Part shown: one piece after another, positions 63,990 to 64,000 of the stretch
Layout: each line of letters opens with the position of its first letter
Numbering within the stretch: position 1 is the first letter of the stretch
Origin: an uncultured Chthonomonadaceae bacterium
GTDB taxonomy: Bacteria; Armatimonadota; Fimbriimonadia; Fimbriimonadales; Fimbriimonadaceae
DNA: 64,000 nt
Reading direction: 5' to 3'
Assembly: GCA_946479035.1 (NCBI GenBank)
Contig: CAMLDW010000007.1
Location: 15,985-79,984 of the forward strand
Program-made: the position numbers and the translations under genes
The notes under the pieces: model-generated
Seen by the model: only the letters and a program-made list of their open reading frames with translations
The model's database searches: none
Told to the model about the DNA's origin: nothing

Positions 63990-64000
63990 CCTGAACCCCC

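Overview
This 64-kb window is a piece of a GC-rich bacterial chromosome with dense coding and no sign of plasmid or phage genes. Lipid A genes (lpxC, lpxD), an outer-membrane assembly set (bamA, Skp-like, tamB-like), a Wza-like export protein and P- and L-ring genes (flgI, flgH) show a flagellated diderm with LPS-type outer-membrane lipid. The gene mix and protein style would fit Armatimonadota, perhaps the Fimbriimonadia. That placement is an inference without a database search.

Layout. (1) 1-762: a truncated minus-strand gene start and an M50-type membrane protease. (2) 914-9499: a plus-strand flagellar run, flgF-flgG-flgA-flgH-flgI-flgJ-flgN-flgK-flgL-fliW-csrA, building rod, P and L rings and hook-filament junction and ending with the FliW-CsrA switch. 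(3) 9496-22247: a small membrane protein, ribF, a low-complexity lipoprotein, an SRPBCC protein, an M48 protease, a ceramidase-like protein, an Ig-like membrane protein, purH, mreB-mreC-mreD, glutamate dehydrogenase and tRNA-Leu(GAG). (4) 22272-34491: a minus-strand surface-polysaccharide locus of Wzx/Wzy type, with three nucleotide-sugar genes pointing to UDP-L-QuiNAc or a related 2-acetamido-2,6-dideoxy-L-sugar, a WbuB-like glycosyltransferase, a double glycosyltransferase fusion, polymerase, flippase, Wzz-like and Wza-like proteins. (5) 34634-43900: metF, a GH4 glycosidase, an APH-like kinase, alaS, a secreted hypothetical protein, a DUF6614-type protein and an FAD oxidoreductase. (6) 57172-43901, read on the minus strand: priA, lipA, tamB-like, bamA, Skp-like, coiled-coil lipoprotein, lpxD, lpxC. 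(7) 57254-63989: a methyltransferase, a solute-binding-protein/permease fusion, recA-recX, ymdB and a PKD-domain secreted protein.

Genes are tightly coupled. ATGA or GTGA stop/start overlaps are the rule inside operons, convergent genes abut or overlap, and several genes have a -10 box placed so that the mRNA would start at the initiation codon.

The most unusual observations are: a 150-bp palindromic, frame-preserving insertion inside alaS, with a related C-rich palindrome cassette just past its 3' end; a FlgG-like rod domain fused to the front of FlgA; a fusion of two GT4 glycosyltransferases whose junction looks like an ATG-to-ACG change; an ABC sugar-binding protein fused to its permease; a perfect 8-bp inverted repeat embedded in the recA promoter (candidate SOS operator), with a 10-base match elsewhere in the window; and five copies of a decamer upstream of the GH4 gene.
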